Assembly (NCBI GenBank): GCA_048526005.1 | Contig: DBFVEH010000026.1 | Location: 161,253-225,252 of the forward strand | DNA: 64,000 nucleotides | Direction of reading: 5' to 3' | Source: QALR01 sp900552255 | GTDB lineage: Bacteria; Bacillota; Clostridia; Oscillospirales; CAG-272 | In this document: positions 60,101 through 64,000 of the stretch, in pieces | How the letters are laid out: each line of letters starts with the position of its first letter | Numbering within the stretch: position 1 is the first letter of the stretch | Notes under the pieces: generated by a model | Told to the model about the DNA's origin: nothing | Seen by the model: the letters and a program-made list of their open reading frames with translations, nothing else | Database searches by the model: none | Translations under genes and position numbers: made by a program

Positions 60101-60761
60101 CGAGATACTTTTTCGCCTTCTCGGACTCTCTCTCAAGAGGTCCCACACGCTCGGAGAGCACGCCCGCGATATCCTCGAGCCGTACAAGGTTTTCGCTTGT
60201 GGCGTCGAGCTTTTTCGCCGCCTCTGTTTTCTGATAACGGTATTTCGCAATGCCCGCCGCCTCCTCGAAAATCGCGCGGCGCTCGTCATTTTTCTGGGAA
60301 ATGATCTCGGCGATCTTACCCTGTCCGATGATGGAATAGCCGTCGCGGCCGAGTCCGGTTCCCATGAAAAGCTCATGGATATCCTTGAGGCGCACCGCTT
60401 TGCGATTGATGAAGTATTCGCTTTCGCCGACGCGGTAGTAGCGGCGCGTCACCGTGATCTCGTCATACTCCGCCATGGAGAGGACCTTTCCCTCCTCCTC
60501 CGTGTTGTCGAACGTGACCGAAACCTCCGCATAGCCCATCGGACTGCGCTTTTGAGAGCCGGCGAACACCACATCCTCCATTTTTCCGCCGCGGATATTC
60601 TTGGAGGACATCTCGCCGAGCACCCAGCGCATCGCGTCGGATATATTCGATTTTCCGCTTCCATTGGGTCCTACAACGACCGTGATTCCGCGGTCAAATG
60701 AGATGACCGTCTTATCCGGAAACGATTTAAAGCCCTGAAGCTCAAGCGTTTTCAAACGCAT
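57138..60761 (-). CDS. smc: Chromosome segregation ATPase SMC
   Basis: 1207 residues from the ATG at 60759-60761, giving the family start 'MRLKTLELQGFKSF'. Walker A 'VVGPNGSGKSNISDAM' is near residue 32. Coiled coils fill about 170-500 and 660-1000 around a hinge at about 510-650. The signature 'LLSGGEQAFVAIAL' and Walker B 'FCILDEIEAALDEVN' lie near the C-terminus. It forms the condensin ring with ScpA and ScpB. Confidence 0.97.
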   Translation of the reverse strand: MRLKTLELQGFKSFPDKTVISFDRGITVVVGPNGSGKSNISDAMRWVLGEMSSKNIRGGKMEDVVFAGSQKRSPMGYAEVSVTFDNTEEEGKVLSMAEYDEITVTRRYYRVGESEYFINRKAVRLKDIHELFMGTGLGRDGYSIIGQGKIAEIISQKNDERRAIFEEAAGIAKYRYQKTEAAKKLDATSENLVRLEDIAGVLSERVGPLERESEKAKKYLEIRDAKMAVDISLSLYDIDHTKADADELSAKLVLSKAELDRADETRADIERAEEKARGDDMKNKIESERLTAEILSLSGELHENESQIKLVENDAAHLRELIASSGERIRASEESAAAARTEYERLSHDLDRVRTAHGELAKKSAAAQETVGHYEDELSENERQRVGCETRIAELRAAQTDAVVAESVAAAQKASDLEKLGELRETIEKHEADIRMLDDRLGVAEEKIAGYVEKENGIKAGLDEIAAAKAEYERRMAEAAERKNNLFLEISQRRHKIQNLVRMEELLEGYSGAVRFVVSEHKAGKIRLSDGSPVKLYGPVSKLVTVPAAYQTALEIAFGQSLQNIVCEDEQSAKAAIAYLKKKNAGRATFYPVSTMRGTEVAVSEIPENVREGFVSAASALVSCEDKFRGIVRSLTGRVLVAKDIECANRIARALNFRYRIVTLDGQVINAGGSFTGGSVSAEGGMLSRRAQIERLGEEAALYEKQMKETEAEIETLASQIEAAKKKEDGVLSSASVLKTLHDAEQTQLTVLKSNRQAQADTLEMLRAELAAVQSKAAKAETDIDGISKKKTGFTEELERMERMLTELAAERTSLMEGLEAAKTALSAVSVDAAKEEANLGMLSQMYEAAARRVSEIESTIEKLRISAAQAEEKIRSGAKEAEDVRAKSAELEERLRLCERKKGELSEASLEIEKRLSELRVKSRDIIDRRDLLYRTHTRLESEYENLRERQEKLISFLWDEYELTYSDASRRCAEKITEKTRSEAVAAQTKYKNQLRALGSVNVNAIEEYKEVKKQFDELTEQIADLKASKEDLLNIISTLEETMKSDFLAAVEEIGVNFGQVFTELFGGGRAELRLSDPENVLESGIDINVAPPGKVIKNMSLLSGGEQAFVAIALYFAILKVNPTPFCILDEIEAALDEVNVDKFADYVKKYSDKTQFVIITHRRGTMEAAERLYGVTMHEKGISDVISIDVSEIEQKIGVTLH

Positions 60762-60837
60762 TTCTGTGACCGTGCCTTTCCTGCGCAAGCCGCCAAAAGC
60801 GCATACGCCAAAAATAAAAAGAGACCTCGGATAAACG

Positions 60838-61848
60838 TCAGCCGTCCGATATCCGCATCTGAAAAGAATGGGGCGAAATTTCCGCCGACGCCACGAACTT
60901 CATGCCGCCAAGCGCAAATTTCTCCGTTAAGTAAGTTCTGTTCATACCATGCTGGCCGATCGCCTTGGAAAGATCGGCCGGCGCCGTCATAACCGTGATA
61001 CGGTGTCCCGTAACATTCCGTCCGGTAAGCTCACGTTCCATCGCATTGCGGAAATATCGGCCATAAGCAAGCTCTCCGATTGCCGGATGATACCCGCCGC
61101 CCACAATATCGCCCTCCATCTCGCCCGATTGAAGTCCGATCCGGATGACGGGAATCCCACGCTCGATAAACACGGAAAGCGCCGCCGCCGTGCGCGCCAC
61201 CGCCGTCTCCTCGACAAGCGGCGTATATTCCCCGCGCGCCGCCATTTCGGCAAGCGCCGTTCCTCGAAACACCACCGTAGGATAAATCCTTGCGCCCACG
61301 GCGCCCATATCGCAGATCGCGCGCGCCGTTTCCGTCTCGGAGGTCTCATCTGCTCCCGGAAGCCCGAGCATCATCTGCCCGACAAGCTCAAAGCCATACT
61401 GCCGGATAAGCCTGCATGCGCGCCTTGTATCCGCCGCCATATGCCCGCGGAGGGAGGCGGCAAGCACGCCGTCGTCCATGCTTTGGATGCCGAGCTCGAT
61501 CGTGCGCACGCGGTACTGCTTCAAAAGCTTCAGAATTTCCTCGTCGATATAGTCCGGACGCGTCGAAATCCGGATGGATTCACATTTATCCGCATCGATA
61601 TATTCGTTCGCAAGCGTAAGAAGCCGCGTCATCTCCGGCCGGCCGATGCCGGTGAAGCTCCCGCCGAAATACGCAATCTGTGTCGGAATACGTGCGTCCG
61701 CCGTCGCAAACGCGCGGTCGAGCTCTCCTTTCACCGCAGCGAAATCATAATCACCATGGCCGGAGATCGTCCGCTGATTGCAGAAAACGCAGTCGTTTGG
61801 ACATCCGAGATGCGGAATAAAGACCGGAACATTGATGTGCTTTTTCAT
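60838..61848 (-). CDS. Elp3-like radical SAM protein
   Basis: 336 residues. The iron-sulfur motif 'CPNDCVFCNQRTISG' at about 16-30 matches the Elp3/MiaB-like class, with 'QIAYFGGSFTGI', 'ISTRPDYIDEEIL' and 'LGIQSMDDGVL' following. It lacks the acetyltransferase half of Elp3. Genes of this type lie between rnc and smc in many Clostridia, with function unproven. Its ATG overlaps the rnc stop by four nt. Confidence 0.9.
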   Translation of the reverse strand: MKKHINVPVFIPHLGCPNDCVFCNQRTISGHGDYDFAAVKGELDRAFATADARIPTQIAYFGGSFTGIGRPEMTRLLTLANEYIDADKCESIRISTRPDYIDEEILKLLKQYRVRTIELGIQSMDDGVLAASLRGHMAADTRRACRLIRQYGFELVGQMMLGLPGADETSETETARAICDMGAVGARIYPTVVFRGTALAEMAARGEYTPLVEETAVARTAAALSVFIERGIPVIRIGLQSGEMEGDIVGGGYHPAIGELAYGRYFRNAMERELTGRNVTGHRITVMTAPADLSKAIGQHGMNRTYLTEKFALGGMKFVASAEISPHSFQMRISDG

Positions 61849-62564
61849 CCGACGATATAATTTTTCAACGCGTCCTCGGCGGCGGCAATCTCCGCCTTTT
61901 TCTTGCTCGAGCCCTCGCCCCGTCCCATGACGTTGTTGTCGATCCTGACCTCGCAGACATAGCGCTTGTCATGATCCGGTCCACTCTCCGATACGATATC
62001 GTATTCCAGCATACCGCGTGCCTCTTGAACGATCTCCTGCAAATGAGATTTCGGATCGATGATCGGGTGCTCAGAGAGAATCTTTTGGATTTCTCCTTCG
62101 ATAAAAGGCGTCAGGAACGTGATCACCGTGTCGAGGCTTTTTCCGGAATCGAGATAAATCGCGGCGACGAGCGCCTCGAACGCATCCTCAAGAATTTTAT
62201 CCTGACTGCGTCCGTTGGAGGCCTCCTGCCCATGGCCGAGATACAGAAAATCGCCGAGCTCAATCGCCCTTGCAAAGCCGGCAAGCGAACGCGTACAGAC
62301 GATATCCGCGCGAATCTTCGTGAGATCCCCTTCGGGATGACCGGAAAAGAAATCGAACAGAAAGCCGCTTGCCACGACGGAAAGCACGGAGTCCCCGAGG
62401 AATTCCAGACGCTCGTTCGAGCTTATTCCGTACTGCTTGTTCTCATTGGCATAGGAGGAATGGCGCATTGCCTCATGTAAATATTCTTTTTTCCGGAACA
62501 CATATCCGATTTTTTCTTCAAGAAAGCATAGATTCCGTGGCAGAGAACCGCCTTTCGCCGTCAT
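61845..62564 (-). CDS. rnc: Ribonuclease III
   Basis: 239 residues. The signature 'ERLEFLGDSVLSVVAS' holds the catalytic acids, 'DKILEDAFEALVAAIYLD' the second metal set, and the C-terminal dsRNA-binding domain ends 'GRGEGSSKKKAEIAAAEDAL'. It processes rRNA precursors and double-stranded RNAs. It follows plsX by 22 bp; acpP, usual between them, is absent. Confidence 0.97.
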   Translation of the reverse strand: MTAKGGSLPRNLCFLEEKIGYVFRKKEYLHEAMRHSSYANENKQYGISSNERLEFLGDSVLSVVASGFLFDFFSGHPEGDLTKIRADIVCTRSLAGFARAIELGDFLYLGHGQEASNGRSQDKILEDAFEALVAAIYLDSGKSLDTVITFLTPFIEGEIQKILSEHPIIDPKSHLQEIVQEARGMLEYDIVSESGPDHDKRYVCEVRIDNNVMGRGEGSSKKKAEIAAAEDALKNYIVG

Positions 62565-62586
62565 ATGCGTACCGCCTTTCCAAATT

Positions 62587-63612
62587 TTATTCCTGATTTT
62601 TTTCGGCTTCCGAGACCGGTGCCGTGAAATTCGCCGCTTGCCGCTCGATTTCCTCGATTACGCCGGTTTCAGCGTATGTGATCGCCTGTCTGACGGCGTT
62701 TTTGATCGCGCTGGCATCCGAGCTGCCATGCGCCTTGATAACCGGCTTTGCAAGGCCGAGAAACGGCGCGCCGCCGTACTCGCGCGGATCAAAGAATTTC
62801 TTCATTTTTCTCGCTTTTCCATGCACAAGCGCACCGGAAAGCATGCTGATTGTGCCGGAATGGAACATCTCCTGCACCTTTTCCATCAGGAAACGGCAAA
62901 GCCCCTCGCTGGTTTTGAGAATGATATTGCCCGTGAAGCCGTCGCATACAAGCACCTCGCATTTGCCATAGGGGAAATCCTTTCCTTCGATATTCCCGAT
63001 AAAATTGATTTCCCTCATATCCTTTAACAGACGGTGCGCTTCCACATACAGCGGCGTTCCCTTATGCTCCTCGGTCCCGTTGTTGACAAGTCCCACGCGC
63101 GGGCTTTCGATTCCGAATACCTTTTCCATATAAACGGAGCCGAGACATGCAAACTGTGCGAGATAATCCGCGCTCACCGTGACGTTCGCGCCGCAGTCGA
63201 GCAGCAGCATGGGACTGGCATACGGAAGGATCGTTCCGAGCGCGGCGCGGCGGATACCTCTGATCCGCTTCACAATGAGCGTGGCTCCGGTAAAATACGC
63301 CCCCGTATTCCCGGCGGAAACCGCGGCATCGCCGTAGCCTTCGGCGACAAGCCTTAGCGTCTTTGCCATCGAGGATTCCTTATGCGTTTGAAAAATGCTC
63401 ATAGGCTCATCCTCCATGGTGACGATGTCGCCGGCATGGACGATCTCAAAGCTGCCCTCGGGAGTCTGCTCCTCCGCGAGAGCCTCGCGGATCACCGATT
63501 CGTCTCCCACAAGCACAATATCCGTCCCGTATTCTTCTTTTGCAAGAATCGCGCCCCGTATCAGCTCGCGCGCCGGTTTATCCGCGCCCATTACATCCAA
63601 TATGATTTTCAT
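62587..63612 (-). CDS. plsX: Phosphate acyltransferase PlsX
   Basis: 341 residues from the ATG at 63610-63612. 'IILDVMGADKPARELIRGA', 'SAGNTGAYFTGATLIVKRI', 'LLDCGANV' and 'VCDGFTGNIILKTSEG' are PlsX motifs. It makes acyl phosphate from acyl-ACP for PlsY. GGAGG is five nt upstream. It is first in the plsX-to-leuS run and has its own promoter. Confidence 0.96.
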   Translation of the reverse strand: MKIILDVMGADKPARELIRGAILAKEEYGTDIVLVGDESVIREALAEEQTPEGSFEIVHAGDIVTMEDEPMSIFQTHKESSMAKTLRLVAEGYGDAAVSAGNTGAYFTGATLIVKRIRGIRRAALGTILPYASPMLLLDCGANVTVSADYLAQFACLGSVYMEKVFGIESPRVGLVNNGTEEHKGTPLYVEAHRLLKDMREINFIGNIEGKDFPYGKCEVLVCDGFTGNIILKTSEGLCRFLMEKVQEMFHSGTISMLSGALVHGKARKMKKFFDPREYGGAPFLGLAKPVIKAHGSSDASAIKNAVRQAITYAETGVIEEIERQAANFTAPVSEAEKNQE

Positions 63613-63673
63613 ATCAACCTCCAAAAGCTCCGCGCTGTCCGCGGGACACGCTGAATAATTTCATATATGATAT

Positions 63674-63702
63674 ATTATATCTCTTTTGCCGTGATTTTTC
63701 AA
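63674..63702 (-). promoter_or_regulatory. plsX promoter
   Basis: Minus strand: TTGAAA (63697-63702), a 17-nt spacer, TATAAT (63674-63679), about 60 nt before the ATG. Confidence 0.75.
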
Positions 63703-63750
63703 TAATATATCGGAAAAAATGGGTGGGAAATCAAAAATTAAGAATTTTTT

Positions 63751-64000
63751 GAGATGATATGTACTTTTCTCCGTAAAGAGAAAAGTACCAAAAGATTTAC
63801 CGAGACTCTCGTCTCGGACTCTCATACTTCTGCTGGGAAGCATATACACACGGCTCCCGACACGTGTTTGCGCACCGCAAAGGGTACGCAAGCCACGGCG
63901 GAACACGCCGTGCGGGAAGTAACTGCGACTGGAAACTCCGCGCCCGCAGGCGCAAGGCGCGCGCCGTGTGAGCGTCCTCCGGCGCGATGCTTGCGAAAGG
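63751..64000. repeat. Multi-hairpin repeat, unit 3 (cut by window end)
   Basis: The left arm of the starting hairpin is missing; the unit begins GAGATGATAT. Hairpin b is GTACTTTTCTC (63761-63771) and GAGAAAAGTAC (63778-63788), as in unit 2a. Hairpin c is CCGAGAC-tctc-GTCTCGG. The variable block (about 63855-63909) is unlike units 1a, 2a and 2b but matches an inverted block in unit 1b. It runs out of the window before hairpins e and f. Confidence 0.8.

Overview
The window looks like chromosome from an uncultured anaerobic member of the Bacillota, class Clostridia. The evidence is the overall gene content: a CIRCE-controlled groES-groEL operon, a Trp T-box in front of a trpEGDCFBA operon, rpsF-ssb-rpsR, plsX-rnc-radical SAM-smc-ftsY, and a nadD-yqeK-LCP-rsfS-leuS run. 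Promoters are sigma-A-like with 17-nt spacers, and Shine-Dalgarno sites are strong. Most genes are GC-rich. The exceptions are an AT-rich patch near 400-1740 and AT-rich intergenic promoters. No tRNA, rRNA, CRISPR array, transposase or integrase was recognised.

Layout. 1-4000 is a worn accessory patch: a kinase-like gene tail, an AT-rich GpsA-like dehydrogenase, a frameshifted DeoR remnant, a small membrane-protein gene divergent from an S24-type repressor with shared operators, a decayed P-loop kinase gene and a RidA-family gene. 4057-11686 holds an AGCS symporter, groESL, the first repeat array, rpsF-ssb-rpsR and cardiolipin synthase. 11770-18223 is a tight seven-gene minus-strand operon (D-amino acid aminotransferase, two separate halves of a D-glutamate cyclase, PxpABC 5-oxoprolinase, alanine racemase). 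It is followed upstream by the trp operon (18418-24863), with its T-box, and by a PLP-salvage kinase. 26214-27054 is the second repeat array. 27086-32234 is a surface-glycan acylation cluster (MBOAT plus two SGNH/leucine-rich-repeat proteins). 32600-37885 carries rplI-dnaB-tilS-hpt and two exported proteins. 37919-44173 carries proS, a glycan/membrane cluster and a nonsense-interrupted acetyltransferase. 44387-63612 is almost entirely housekeeping on the minus strand. The third repeat array starts at about 63751 and leaves the window.

Most interesting points. (1) A family of roughly 410-bp multi-hairpin repeats occurs five times. Two head-to-tail pairs lie between convergent genes, and a fifth copy runs off the right edge. 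At least two stems differ between copies by paired, compensating changes, and one variable block of unit 1b is an inverted copy of the block in the last unit. I do not recognise this family. (2) The D-glutamate/5-oxoproline operon joins enzymes that would make D-Glu, cyclise it and reopen 5-oxoproline. It starts with a leader that contains an intrinsic terminator. (3) A divergent repressor/small-membrane-protein circuit has its operator placed exactly in the promoter spacer.
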